A stretch of DNA of 42,643 nucleotides. Source: Sporolactobacillus nakayamae (GTDB taxonomy: Bacteria > Bacillota > Bacilli > Bacillales > Sporolactobacillaceae). The notes under the pieces are model-generated. The model saw only the letters and a program-made list of their open reading frames with translations. It had not been told where the DNA came from and ran no database searches. Positions 22,824 to 31,331 of the stretch are shown here, one piece after another. How positions within the stretch are numbered: the stretch's first letter is position 1; every line of letters starts with the position of its first letter. The position numbers and the translations under genes are program-made. The stretch is taken from the NCBI RefSeq assembly GCF_900113325.1, contig NZ_FOOY01000029.1, forward strand, positions 1-42,643. Reading direction: 5' to 3'.

Positions 22824-23258
22824 TCAAGCAAATACAGGATCGGTCAATGTTTTTGTTAGCTTTTCCAAATGATTCTGTTCATCAGCGATCATGTCTTCCA
22901 GTTTAACAACCAATTCGATCATGCCGAGCTCCTGAGCTTGGCTGCGGCGTTCACGATAGTTTTCCAGTGTATCGGCTTCTGCTTGACGCGCCCCTTCAAG
23001 CATGGCTTTGGCGTCACTTACTTTTGCAACTGGGGCAGGTACTGTAGTTGGTTCGCCGCCGAGGTTGGCAATTTTTTCAGAAAGATAAGAGGCATGTCCT
23101 AATTCGTCAGGAATTTCTTCTTCAAAGAAAGGCTTGAGAATTTGGTAATTCAAACCGGATACGGTTGTCGCATAATAGTTGTACTGAATAACCGCAGAAT
23201 ATTCACCTGCAAGATCTTTATTTAAACCATCAATTAAAGCTTGGACTTTCTTGTCCAT
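22824..23258 (-). CDS. Ferritin-like (Dps/bacterioferritin) protein
   Basis: The 144-residue protein forms a four-helix bundle with the expected di-iron ligands: E19 (AGEYS), E52 and H55 (DELGHASYLSE), a glutamate in helix three (TLENYRERR) and E-x-x-H in helix four (ADEQNHLEKL). Such proteins oxidise and store iron or protect DNA from iron-driven damage. It resembles the short bacterioferritin-like proteins of Bacillales more than classical Dps. The start is ATG 23258 after AAAGGGTGA; the frame is open 8 codons upstream. It is a single gene. Confidence 0.85.
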   Translation of the reverse strand: MDKKVQALIDGLNKDLAGEYSAVIQYNYYATTVSGLNYQILKPFFEEEIPDELGHASYLSEKIANLGGEPTTVPAPVAKVSDAKAMLEGARQAEADTLENYRERRSQAQELGMIELVVKLEDMIADEQNHLEKLTKTLTDPVFA

Positions 23259-23520
23259 GTCAGTCACCCTTTCATCAAACATATCTTAAAATTACCCTTA
23301 CAGCACTCATAATAAACCTATTCCGTGAAAAACGATAAACAGAACACTTATTGTCACCTTCTGTTCACATATTAGACTGGTTCACTCAGACTTGGGACGG
23401 AGTAAAAAACCGTTCGCAGTCTATGGAAATGTGACGCGCTACTCTGTATAGTTAAGCTATAAGCTTGGTCAGGATCTTGATGTCATGCGGCTTTTTATAG
23501 AGAAGAAAGGATGAGGCAAA

Positions 23521-24336
23521 ATGTCTTTTGGAAAACTGTTGGTTGCTCTGGCGGTGGTTTTGCTCGGTGTCTATTGGCTGCTGGACAGCCTCAATCTTAT
23601 TTCCCAGGGAATGATGCCAATTTTTAGCGCTTATTTTCCATTTTTGCCGATTTTATTCGGGGCCTTGCTCATTATTGCTCCACTTTTTGATAAGAAGAAA
23701 CCACATTTTTTCTGGGGCTTGTTCTTCTTGATTTATGGCAGTCTGCTGTTTGCCGGTCAGTCCGATTTGTTGGTTTTTCAATGGAATGATTTCTGGAAAC
23801 TATGGCCTTACCTGATTATTTATTTTGGATTAGGCATGCTATTTGGAAAAAATTTTACGGTTTCAGTTACAGATGAACGGAGAAGAAGTAAGAAGAAGCA
23901 TCATAGACATAGCATTGATTTTTCCTGGGATAATGAGCACCACCACAGTGAACAATCGTCAAAAAATAACAGAGATTCTTATACATTTGTCAATGAATCA
24001 ACGTTTAAACATGAAAACTGGATGGTAAAACCGATGAACGAACGCGTACGTATCGGTGACTACACGTTTGATTTTACCAAGGCATTTATTCCGGAAGAGA
24101 CGATTCCGATTACTTTGTCGGGCTGGGTCGGTAATATCCGGATTACGCTGCCGGATGATCTGGCTTACCGCGTCCATGTGCATGCGAAGGTGGGTGACGC
24201 CAAAATAGGCGGTGACAAACAGAGCGGTGTGCTGCGAAATATCAGCTATCAAACACCGAACTATGATGAGGCGGCGCGTAAAATTGATTTTACGTTTGAT
24301 TTTCAGGTCATTGATCTAAGTATTGTGCAGGTGTGA
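23521..24336 (+). CDS. liaF: LiaF-like inhibitor of the LiaSR cell-envelope stress system
   Basis: The 271-residue protein has four membrane helices in its first 115 residues (LLVALAVVLLGVYWLL, FPFLPILFGALLIIAP, FFWGLFFLIYGSLLF, LWPYLIIYFGLGMLFG), a basic and histidine-rich linker (RRRSKKKHHRH, EHHHSEQ) and a beta-helical C-terminal domain (DYTFDFTKAFIPEETIPITLSGWVGNIRI). In Firmicutes LiaF holds the kinase LiaS inactive until lipid II-targeting antibiotics disturb the envelope. It precedes liaS by 3 nt. The liaIH effector genes that come first in B. subtilis are absent here. Confidence 0.9.
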   Translation: MSFGKLLVALAVVLLGVYWLLDSLNLISQGMMPIFSAYFPFLPILFGALLIIAPLFDKKKPHFFWGLFFLIYGSLLFAGQSDLLVFQWNDFWKLWPYLIIYFGLGMLFGKNFTVSVTDERRRSKKKHHRHSIDFSWDNEHHHSEQSSKNNRDSYTFVNESTFKHENWMVKPMNERVRIGDYTFDFTKAFIPEETIPITLSGWVGNIRITLPDDLAYRVHVHAKVGDAKIGGDKQSGVLRNISYQTPNYDEAARKIDFTFDFQVIDLSIVQV

Positions 24337-24339
24337 TCG

Positions 24340-25389
24340 ATGCAAAATTATCGAATTCGAACAGCTCGCTTTCAATTGATTGTCAGTTTTTTTTCATCGC
24401 TTATACTGTTTACATTCGTGCAGATTTTCGCATTTTTCTTCCCGTTTGAACAGTCCTTGCTAGTGAGCGCGTTTGTCTTTACAGTAAGCTTTGTCACTCA
24501 GTTTATTTTGGAAACCAATGCTTTAACGAAGGACTATCGGCTTCTTCTCGACCACATAGACAGTATTGATCTGTTCGTTAAAACCTTATCGGCGGGGAAA
24601 TTATCAGCCAGAATGAACGTTGAAAACGTTGGCGCAATCAGCCATGTGGAGCAATCACTGAACGAATTGGCTGATAAAATCGATACACAGGTGAAATCGC
24701 TTCAACGACTCGTTGATGAAAATGTACAGATGAATGTAAAAATAAAAAATGAGGCGGTTACTGCGGAAAGACAACGCCTAGCCAGAGATTTGCACGACGC
24801 GGTCAGCCAGCAGTTGTTCGCTCTGTCGATGCTGGCGTCGGCCGCAGAGAAGACGATTCACAGCAATCCTGATCTTGCGGCTGAAAATATCGCCGACGTA
24901 TCGGATATTGCGCGCAAGGCGCAGGGAGAAATGAGAGCATTACTGCTTCATCTTAGGCCGGTACGCCTGAATAATGAATCGCTTGATAAAGGTTTGGAGC
25001 GGCTGATTCATGAATTAGACGGAAAGACGATGATTCATTTTGAAGCATCGATTCATCCTGTTCCCGGTCTCACCAAGGGAGTGGAAAATCATCTTTTCCG
25101 GCTTAGCCAAGAAGCGCTGTCTAATGCGCTCAGACATTCTGAAGCGACAAAGGTTGTGCTTTCTTTGCATGAGAAGGATCAGCTTGTGACGCTTACCATA
25201 TTTGACAACGGCCAAGGCTTTGATCCGAAACAAGAGAAAATAGCTTCATATGGATTAAAGACGATGAAAGAACGTGCGGAAGAAATCGGTGGTCATTTTA
25301 TGCTGACGGCGCATGAAGGAGAAGGCACATCCATTCATATACGTGTGCCGATTCATAGGGAGGCTAAGGAAAATGACAGAGAAAATTAA
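24340..25389 (+). CDS. liaS: Sensor histidine kinase LiaS/VraS
   Basis: The 349-residue kinase has two N-terminal helices (about 12-34 and 40-57) with almost no outer loop, the arrangement of intramembrane-sensing kinases. H152 lies in the HisKA_3 box (ARDLHDAVSQQLFALSML), and the ATPase domain has NALRHSEAT and DNGQGFDP. It is presumed to respond to cell-wall-active antibiotics under control of LiaF. The ATG is 3 nt after the liaF stop and the 3' end overlaps liaR by 17 nt. Confidence 0.93.
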   Translation: MQNYRIRTARFQLIVSFFSSLILFTFVQIFAFFFPFEQSLLVSAFVFTVSFVTQFILETNALTKDYRLLLDHIDSIDLFVKTLSAGKLSARMNVENVGAISHVEQSLNELADKIDTQVKSLQRLVDENVQMNVKIKNEAVTAERQRLARDLHDAVSQQLFALSMLASAAEKTIHSNPDLAAENIADVSDIARKAQGEMRALLLHLRPVRLNNESLDKGLERLIHELDGKTMIHFEASIHPVPGLTKGVENHLFRLSQEALSNALRHSEATKVVLSLHEKDQLVTLTIFDNGQGFDPKQEKIASYGLKTMKERAEEIGGHFMLTAHEGEGTSIHIRVPIHREAKENDREN

Positions 25390-26011
25390 AATCATGATCG
25401 TCGATGATCATGACATGGTCCGGAAAGGGCTGAAAGCCTATCTCTCAACGGAGGAAAATATTGAGATTGTCGGCGAAGCCTCTAGTGGAAATCAAGCAGT
25501 CCGTTCCTTTGAATCATTGCGTCCGGAAGTGATTTTAATGGACTTAATTATGGAAGACGGCAATGGTATCGAAGCAACAAAACAGATTCTGGCCAAAGCC
25601 CCCTTAATGAAAGTCATCATTCTCACGAGCTTTTACGACGATGAGCAAGTTTTTCCGGCAATTGAAGCAGGGGCGATGAGCTATTTGTTGAAAACAGCTT
25701 CTTCGGAGGAAATCATCCAAGCCATTCATAAAGCGCATCGAGGCAAAACAGTGATTGATGGGAAAGTCGCGCAAAAACTTGTGGCAGGATTGCGCAAGAG
25801 TCCTCAGCCGTTCGATCAGCTGACCGCCAGAGAAAAAGAAGTGCTGCGATTGATCGCTGACGGCAAAAATAATGCGGAAATTGCAGCAACTCTATTTATC
25901 GGTATCAAGACGGTAAAAACACATGTCAGCAGTATCTTCAGCAAGCTGGATGTTGCAGATCGCACGCAAGCGGCGGTCTATGCTTATCAAAACCATTTGT
26001 TTACAAAATAA
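25373..26011 (+). CDS. liaR: Response regulator LiaR/VraR (NarL family)
   Basis: The 212-residue regulator has a receiver domain with D11/D12 and phospho-acceptor D57 (VILMDLIMEDGNG), T and K residues at ILTSF and LLKTAS, then a LuxR-type helix-turn-helix (LTAREKEVLRLIADGKNNAEIA, KTVKTHVSSIFSKL). It is the output of the LiaFSR system. ATG 25373 follows AGGGAGG by 9 nt inside the liaS end; an in-frame extension to 25313 is not supported. Its targets are not next to it. Confidence 0.94.
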   Translation: MTEKIKIMIVDDHDMVRKGLKAYLSTEENIEIVGEASSGNQAVRSFESLRPEVILMDLIMEDGNGIEATKQILAKAPLMKVIILTSFYDDEQVFPAIEAGAMSYLLKTASSEEIIQAIHKAHRGKTVIDGKVAQKLVAGLRKSPQPFDQLTAREKEVLRLIADGKNNAEIAATLFIGIKTVKTHVSSIFSKLDVADRTQAAVYAYQNHLFTK

Positions 26012-26027
26012 TGGGATACTGTCCGCG

Positions 26028-26056
26028 TTGACAGAATAATAGCCTCATAATATAAT
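26028..26056 (+). promoter_or_regulatory. Consensus sigma-A promoter of the Mn riboswitch transcript
   Basis: TTGACA (26028-26033), 17 nt, TATAAT (26051-26056): both hexamers are perfect. Confidence 0.9.
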
Positions 26057-26077
26057 AGTAGTAACAAGTGAATCAGC

Positions 26078-26204
26078 CTCGTAAAAGGGGAGTAGCCAGC
26101 AGAGTAAAGTCGTCATTACGGGAGAGATCCCCGGCTTCTCTGGCAGCCTAGGTGCTGTTGGCGAGACCTTTGCCTCGGACGGATGAAAAGGCAAAGGTAT
26201 TTTT
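26078..26204 (+). promoter_or_regulatory. yybP-ykoY manganese riboswitch with terminator platform
   Basis: The aptamer shows the invariant parts AAAAGGGGAGTAGC (26083-26096), CGTCATTACGGG, CCCCGG and the closing GGCGAGACCTTTGCC (26160-26174). ACCTTTGCCT (26166-26175) also pairs with AGGCAAAGGT (26189-26198) to form a terminator with a T run, so aptamer closure and termination share sequence. Known members bind Mn2+ and switch downstream genes on when Mn2+ is high. Confidence 0.95.
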
Positions 26205-26212
26205 ATGTATAC

Positions 26213-26248
26213 GCAGCCTTTCCGGTCATTGTCGGAGCGGCTGTTTTT
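26213..26248 (+). terminator. Second intrinsic terminator downstream of the Mn riboswitch
   Basis: CAGCC-TTCCG pairs with CGGA-GGCTG and is followed by TTTTTATTTT. It lies after the riboswitch's own terminator and about 40 nt before the first TerC gene. Confidence 0.6.
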
Positions 26249-26290
26249 ATTTTACAAAATTGAAGAACCCTATTTGAGGAGGATGATTGA

Positions 26291-26992
26291 ATGGATTTCT
26301 TTTCGCTTGAGTTCTTGACCGCTCTACTGCTGATCATTGGTATTGATTTGATTTTGGCCGGTGACAATGCGATTGTTATTGCACTTGCAGCAGCGCGTTT
26401 GCAGGATCATCAACGAAAACGTGCGATCGTTTATGGGACACTTGGTGCGCTCGCTATTCGCATCGTTGCCACACTGGCCGTTGTTTGGCTGCTTAAAGTT
26501 CCGGGCTTGCATTTGATCGGTGGCGTTTTGCTCGTTTGGATTGCCTACAGTTTACTTCGGGATCACAAGGAGAGCAAAAAAATTGTTGCGACGACCAGCC
26601 TTGGTGCAGCTATTCGCACGATCATTATGGCTGATGCGTTAATGGGACTTGATAACGTGCTTGCTATTGGCGGAGCGGCCTCGGGTAACTATGTACTTGT
26701 GGTGATTGGTTTGCTGATCAGTATTCCGCTGGTGATGGGCGGAAGCGCGTTGTTCTTGAAGTTAGTTGATCGCTATGCTTGGATCACATACGCAGGATCG
26801 GGTATCCTTGCATTTACATCCGGGAAAATGATTTTTGCCGATCATATTGTCTACGATGCGATCGCTGGCGTGTCGTGGATAAAATGGCCGATTATCATTT
26901 TGATTGTTATATCCGTGATTTTCTTCGGGTGGAGAAGCCAGCAAGGACACAAGCAATCAGCTAAAGCGGTACCTGTTGAAGAATCGATTTAA
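26291..26992 (+). CDS. TerC-family membrane protein, YjbE type (riboswitch-controlled)
   Basis: The 233-residue protein has about seven helices and the family's acidic membrane motifs: DLILAGDNAIVIALA in helix 1-2 and MADALMGLDNVLAIGG in helix 4. TerC-type proteins are thought to move Mn2+ out of the cytoplasm, which fits the Mn2+-sensing leader directly upstream. The YjbE subgroup is known for lying behind yybP-ykoY elements. The ribosome site AGGAGG is at 26277-26282, 8 nt before ATG. A terminator at 27029-27056 lies between it and a close paralogue. Confidence 0.9.
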   Translation: MDFFSLEFLTALLLIIGIDLILAGDNAIVIALAAARLQDHQRKRAIVYGTLGALAIRIVATLAVVWLLKVPGLHLIGGVLLVWIAYSLLRDHKESKKIVATTSLGAAIRTIIMADALMGLDNVLAIGGAASGNYVLVVIGLLISIPLVMGGSALFLKLVDRYAWITYAGSGILAFTSGKMIFADHIVYDAIAGVSWIKWPIIILIVISVIFFGWRSQQGHKQSAKAVPVEESI

Positions 26993-27028
26993 TCGAGACA
27001 TTGACCTTGGCGATTACCGCCATGTTTC

Positions 27029-27056
27029 GGCCGACATGCCTCATGTCGGCCTTTTA
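27029..27056 (+). terminator. Terminator between the two TerC-family genes
   Basis: GGCCGACATG (27029-27038) pairs with CATGTCGGCC (27042-27051) and is followed by TTTTACC. The loop is only 3 nt. Confidence 0.75.
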
Positions 27057-27099
27057 CCTATTCAAATTTGGTCTTGGTTCATAGGAGGATTGTTGGTTT

Positions 27100-27816
27100 A
27101 TGGAACTATTTACAATGGCATTTTGGTCATCTTTAATTATTATTGTCGGAATTGATTTGTTTTTAGCAGGAGACAATGCGGTGGTAATCGCGCTTGCCGC
27201 GCGCCGTCTCCCAAATCATCAACGGGGACGAGCCATTCTTTATGGGACAGTCGGTGCGGTGATTCTGCGTGCACTGTGCACGATTTTGGTTGTTTACTTG
27301 CTCATGGTTCCCGGCCTTCACTTTATCGGCGGCTTGTTGTTAATCTGGATCGCGTACCGTCTGCTTAGTCCGGCCGAATCATCGAAGTCGAAGAAAGAGG
27401 TCAAGGCACAGACAAGCTTGTGGGGCGCTGTTCAGACGATTGTTGTTGCCGATGCTCTAATGGGACTCGATAATGTGCTTGCCGTTGCCGGAGCAGCACA
27501 GAATGATCCGCTGCTTGTTATCTTCGGACTGCTCATCAGCATCCCGCTTCTGATGGGCGGCAGCGCGATCATTTTGAAACTATTGGATCGTTTCTCTTGG
27601 TTAATTTATGTTGGATCCGGAATTCTCGCGATGACGGCTGCTCGGATGTTGTTCGCCGAACCGTTTATCATTAAATGGTTGGGAGATCTCGTCGCATGGA
27701 CAGAATGGCCGGTTGCGATCATCACCATCGCGGTTGTGCTTTATTTCGGATGGCTTAGCCAGAGAAAGAGTATGAAGCAGCATAAACAAAATCAAGCGGT
27801 TAAAACAGTCTCTTGA
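27100..27816 (+). CDS. Second TerC-family membrane protein, YjbE type
   Basis: The 238-residue paralogue shares order and motifs with its neighbour (DLFLAGDNAVVIALAARRLPNHQR, VADALMGLDNVLAVAG, PLLMGGSAIILKLLDRFSWL), so a tandem duplication is likely. It has about seven helices and a basic C-terminus. It should also handle divalent cations, probably Mn2+, but may have a different specificity or partner. It has its own ribosome site (AGGAGG, 27082-27087). I see no separate riboswitch in the 107-nt gap, so riboswitch control would require read-through of the terminator at 27029. Confidence 0.88.
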   Translation: MELFTMAFWSSLIIIVGIDLFLAGDNAVVIALAARRLPNHQRGRAILYGTVGAVILRALCTILVVYLLMVPGLHFIGGLLLIWIAYRLLSPAESSKSKKEVKAQTSLWGAVQTIVVADALMGLDNVLAVAGAAQNDPLLVIFGLLISIPLLMGGSAIILKLLDRFSWLIYVGSGILAMTAARMLFAEPFIIKWLGDLVAWTEWPVAIITIAVVLYFGWLSQRKSMKQHKQNQAVKTVS

Positions 27817-27817
27817 A

Positions 27818-28720
27818 CTATCGGATCATTGGCGAGTCATGATTGAAGTGTTCAAAATACTGCGTGATAAACTGATAGAAATCCGAGACGATCGATGAAT
27901 GGAAACGATCTTTGTTCCACACCAAGCTAATGGTACGGTTGCAGTGCGGATGACTGATTCTGAGCGGTACGATGGAATCGTCTTTGACTGTTCTCAACGT
28001 GAGCGAGGAGAAAAAGGCGACGCCTAATCCTTCTGATACGAGTCCGCGAATGGACAAGGAATCGTCCACTTCAAAGGCAATATCCGGCTGAAAACCTGCC
28101 ATACGGCAATAGGTATCGGTAGTCTCGCGAAATGCGCCGTTTGCTTTTAAAACAAACGGTTCATGAGCAATATCGTGCAGATCGATACTCTTTTTGGAAG
28201 CAAGAATGTGCGTCTTCGGAACGACCAGATAGATCTCATCATTCATAAGCAGGCGCGACTGAAGCGGCTTATTCTGCTCCAGTGGATAGGGCGTGATGCA
28301 CAAATCGATTTCACCATTTTCCAACTGATGCTGAATCGTCGATCGGGAAATCTGTTTTACGCGGAATCGAACGTAGGGGTGCTGCTTTCGGAAACTGCTG
28401 AGCAGTTCTGGAACAATTGGTGTACGCATGACGGCAATGGAGATGCTGTCTTCATTTAATTTTGCTAAATCAACGACCTCCTGCCGGCCTTCCTGCAGGA
28501 TGGAGAATGCGAGTTCAGCCTTTTCCAAGAAGATTTTTCCGTACCGGTTCAATTTGATTCGCCGGCCTTTGCGATCAAAAAGGGGAACACCGATCTCGTC
28601 TTCAAGCCGTTTAATTGTTTGACTGAGCGAAGGCTGCGCAATGGAAAGTTCTTGCGCAGCTTTTGTCATGTGTTCGGTTCGGGCGACGGTTTGAAAATAT
28701 TTTAATTGAAGCAGCTCCAT
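27818..28720 (-). CDS. LysR-type transcriptional regulator
   Basis: The 300-residue regulator has an N-terminal winged helix (MELLQLKYFQTVARTEHMTKAAQELSIAQPSLSQTIKRLE split over 1-40) and a C-terminal periplasmic-binding-like effector domain. ATG 28720 follows AAGGAGG, whereas the frame is open 14 codons further. It is divergent from an MFS exporter, the usual layout when a LysR protein controls its neighbour; the shared 170-nt gap is where the operator should be. The effector cannot be told. The nearest relatives I can think of are YybE/CzcR-like regulators, without certainty. Confidence 0.9.
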   Translation of the reverse strand: MELLQLKYFQTVARTEHMTKAAQELSIAQPSLSQTIKRLEDEIGVPLFDRKGRRIKLNRYGKIFLEKAELAFSILQEGRQEVVDLAKLNEDSISIAVMRTPIVPELLSSFRKQHPYVRFRVKQISRSTIQHQLENGEIDLCITPYPLEQNKPLQSRLLMNDEIYLVVPKTHILASKKSIDLHDIAHEPFVLKANGAFRETTDTYCRMAGFQPDIAFEVDDSLSIRGLVSEGLGVAFFSSLTLRTVKDDSIVPLRISHPHCNRTISLVWNKDRFHSSIVSDFYQFITQYFEHFNHDSPMIR

Positions 28721-28893
28721 GACTTGTGTCCTCCTTGGAAAATCATTTATTAATAGTTTCAAAGCTATACATTTATAATAATATATCTATTGGTATTAAT
28801 GAGCAATACAGACTAATATAGTAACTGTAAACGATGCGCCACGTTCGAGGCGCATTTTCTATCGGGAAATTTAACAAAAGTAAGGTGTATTCA

Positions 28894-30123
28894 TTGGCTT
28901 TGCCACTTTGGAAGAGAAATTTATATGTTGTTTGGTTCGGATCATTTGCCACTGCGGCGGGAATGAGCCAGATCATTCCGTTCCTGCCGCTTTACATTGA
29001 AAAATTAGGAATAACAGAAACATCTGCTATTGAAAGCTGGTCAGGGCTGATCTTCGGAGCGACATTTTTGGTATCCGCATTTGTTTCCCCGCTATGGGGG
29101 CGGCTTGCCGATAAGTACGGGCGCAAACCGATGCTGCTTCGAGCGAGTTTAGGCATGTGTCTCATCGTGTTCCTGATGGCTTTTGCGCAGAATGTTTATC
29201 AGCTGTTTGGACTGCGTCTTATTATGGGCGTGGTTTCCGGTTATATTCCTGCCTCAATCATACTCGTTGCCACGCAGACGCCGAAATCACATTCGGGCTG
29301 GGCGCTAGGCATGTTGTCCACGGGCGGGATCAGCGGATCACTCATCGGTCCACTGGTTGGCGGTGTGCTTTCCGAGTATATGGGGATGCGGCTTGTTTTC
29401 ATTGATACCAGTGTCCTGCTGCTGTGCGCGTTTCTAGCGTCCTTATTCTTTGTTAAGGAGAAGGTGGTTGTTTCGCAAAAGAAACAGCCGTCCATCAAAC
29501 AAGTTTGGGCCATGACGCCGCATGTCGGTTTGTTCTTAGCCATGTTCCTCACCACGTTTATGGTGCAGCTTGCCAATATGTCGATCCAGCCAATCATTAC
29601 TGTGTACGTGAAGCTCCTTTCCCCAGGAGCGGCGCATCTTGAACTGATGAGTGGCGTTGTGGTTGCTGCCGCAGGCTTAGCCAGTGTCATCGCTGCGCCT
29701 ATTCTTGGCAGACTCTCCGACCGGATCGGACCGCGGCGCATCCTGCTTTACGCACTGCTCTTCACCGGTGTGATCTTTATACCGCAGGCGTTCGTTACCA
29801 ATGCATGGCAACTGACGGTTTTGCGCTTTATGCTTGGACTTGCGACCGCAGGAATTCTGCCGTCGATCAACACGATTGTCAAAAAGATGGCTCCAGAGGC
29901 AATTACCGGCCAATTGTTCGGTTACAACCAGTCTGCCCAATTTCTTGGCACTTTGGGCGGGTCCCTGCTTGGCGGGCATATGGCAGCCATTTACGGTATC
30001 AAATATGTGTTCTTTTCCACGAGTCTGCTCCTGTTCATTAATGCCGGATGGGTGGTCGCCTCGGAAATGCTTGTGAAAAAAAGGGAAAGAAAAATCGAAG
30101 CCGCGCGAGGCGGACTCCGATAG
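28894..30123 (+). CDS. Major facilitator superfamily drug exporter
   Basis: The 409-residue membrane protein has 12 helices. Motif A appears twice, as GRLADKYGRKPML after helix 2 and GRLSDRIGPRRIL after helix 8, and a motif C-like SGSLIGPLVGG is present in helix 5, typical for proton-driven drug antiporters of the 12-helix DHA1 group (MdtG/YfmO-like). TTG 28894 lies 7 nt after TAAGGTG and fits the family start (ATG 28834 would add a hydrophilic 20-residue piece). Likely controlled by the divergent LysR gene. Confidence 0.88.
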   Translation: MALPLWKRNLYVVWFGSFATAAGMSQIIPFLPLYIEKLGITETSAIESWSGLIFGATFLVSAFVSPLWGRLADKYGRKPMLLRASLGMCLIVFLMAFAQNVYQLFGLRLIMGVVSGYIPASIILVATQTPKSHSGWALGMLSTGGISGSLIGPLVGGVLSEYMGMRLVFIDTSVLLLCAFLASLFFVKEKVVVSQKKQPSIKQVWAMTPHVGLFLAMFLTTFMVQLANMSIQPIITVYVKLLSPGAAHLELMSGVVVAAAGLASVIAAPILGRLSDRIGPRRILLYALLFTGVIFIPQAFVTNAWQLTVLRFMLGLATAGILPSINTIVKKMAPEAITGQLFGYNQSAQFLGTLGGSLLGGHMAAIYGIKYVFFSTSLLLFINAGWVVASEMLVKKRERKIEAARGGLR

Positions 30124-30147
30124 TTTTAAAGATAAACTGAATGTAAA

Positions 30148-30187
30148 GAGGTGGGGCATCTGTACTTAGTGGATGCTTCTTTTTTTA
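30148..30187 (+). terminator. Terminator after the MFS gene
   Basis: GGGGCATC pairs with GATGCTTC (with G-T pairs), followed by seven T. It overlaps the last codons of the convergent yitT gene. Confidence 0.65.
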
Positions 30188-31062
30188 AATCGTCCGCCTT
30201 TTACATCGTGAATATCACTGATGGCAAGGAACGCACTCTTATCAATTGAGTCAACTATATTCTTGACTTTCGCTTCTTCAAGCCGGCTGATTACAGTGAA
30301 AATGACATTCTTATTGTCCCCTGTATACGCGCCTTCGCCATTCAAATAGGTAACTCCGCGTCCAAGCCGGTCATTCAGCGCGTCGCCAATCTCTTCGTGC
30401 TGGTCGCTGATAATCCATACGGCTTTTGATGATTCCAGTCCTTCACTTGTGATGTCAATCATCTTAAAAGCAACGAAGTAAGCGATAAGCGAATACATCG
30501 CATAGTTCCAGCCAAACACGAATCCTGCCGATCCAAGAATGAAAATGTTGACGAAAAGTACAATCTCACCAACGGAAAATGGAGATTTTTGGTTGAAAAG
30601 CACAGCAAGAATTTCCGTTCCGTCTGAAGATCCTCCATTACGGATGACCAAACCAACGCCGATACCCATAATAATGCCGCCGAAAACAGCGGCAAGTAAT
30701 AAATCGTTGGTGAACCGAGGAATCGGCGTGAAGAGTGATGTGAGAAAAGCGAGAAGCGTTACGCCGCACGCAGATGTGATTGTAAAGGTCTTCCCCATTT
30801 GCTTGTAACCAATGATGAAAAAAGGGATATTGATAATGACAAGAAACACACCAAGAGGAAAGCCGGTAAGATGTTCCATCATAATTGATATGCCGACAAC
30901 GCCGCCATCGATAATTTTGTTCGGCACAAGAAATGCCTCAAGTGAAATGGCTTCGAATGTCACTCCGATGGCGATCAGTAACGCGCGAATGACGTACTGA
31001 TAAAATTTTAACCCTTTGTGTTTCTGTTTCGGGGGATTACTTAGTTGTTCTGCTGCTTCCAA
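30166..31062 (-). CDS. YitT family membrane protein (DUF161/DUF2179)
   Basis: The 298-residue protein has about five to six helices (VIRALLIAIGVTFEAISLEAFLVP, GVFLVIINIPFFIIG, LLAAVFGGIIMGIGVGLVIR) and a cytoplasmic C-terminal domain (KAVWIISDQHEEIGDAL, GRGVTYLNGEGAYTG, IDKSAFLAISDIHDVKGGRFKK) that is the DUF2179 fold. The function is unknown; B. subtilis has several paralogues. I favour TTG 31062, 10 nt after GAGAGGTG. The frame is open to 31200, but the extension overlaps an inverted repeat in the leader and has no ribosome site. Confidence 0.82.
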   Translation of the reverse strand: MEAAEQLSNPPKQKHKGLKFYQYVIRALLIAIGVTFEAISLEAFLVPNKIIDGGVVGISIMMEHLTGFPLGVFLVIINIPFFIIGYKQMGKTFTITSACGVTLLAFLTSLFTPIPRFTNDLLLAAVFGGIIMGIGVGLVIRNGGSSDGTEILAVLFNQKSPFSVGEIVLFVNIFILGSAGFVFGWNYAMYSLIAYFVAFKMIDITSEGLESSKAVWIISDQHEEIGDALNDRLGRGVTYLNGEGAYTGDNKNVIFTVISRLEEAKVKNIVDSIDKSAFLAISDIHDVKGGRFKKRSIH

Positions 31063-31331
31063 TTGTGGACCACACCTCTCAAAATTTAGGTACATAATAA
31101 TGAAGGCTTTGTCCCATTCATCTTCGTTGCCGTTGATGGTACTCAGGTATATGCGTAGAAAATCTGGAGCGAAAAATGAATGAGAACCATTGAATGACAA
31201 AGCTTAACGTTATGTATAACCGGCAAAGTGAGATGCTGCCGGAAAAAGTTGTTCATAGTTTTATTATATGAATAGTCACAAGTAAAAATCAAAACATTCT
31301 GCTTATCTGCCGATGCAGAGGTGAAATAAAC

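Noticed and set aside
22824-23258. Classical Dps protein
   Set aside because: The ligand pattern (E, E-x-x-H, E, E-x-x-H within one bundle) fits bacterioferritin-like proteins better than the inter-subunit site of Dps.
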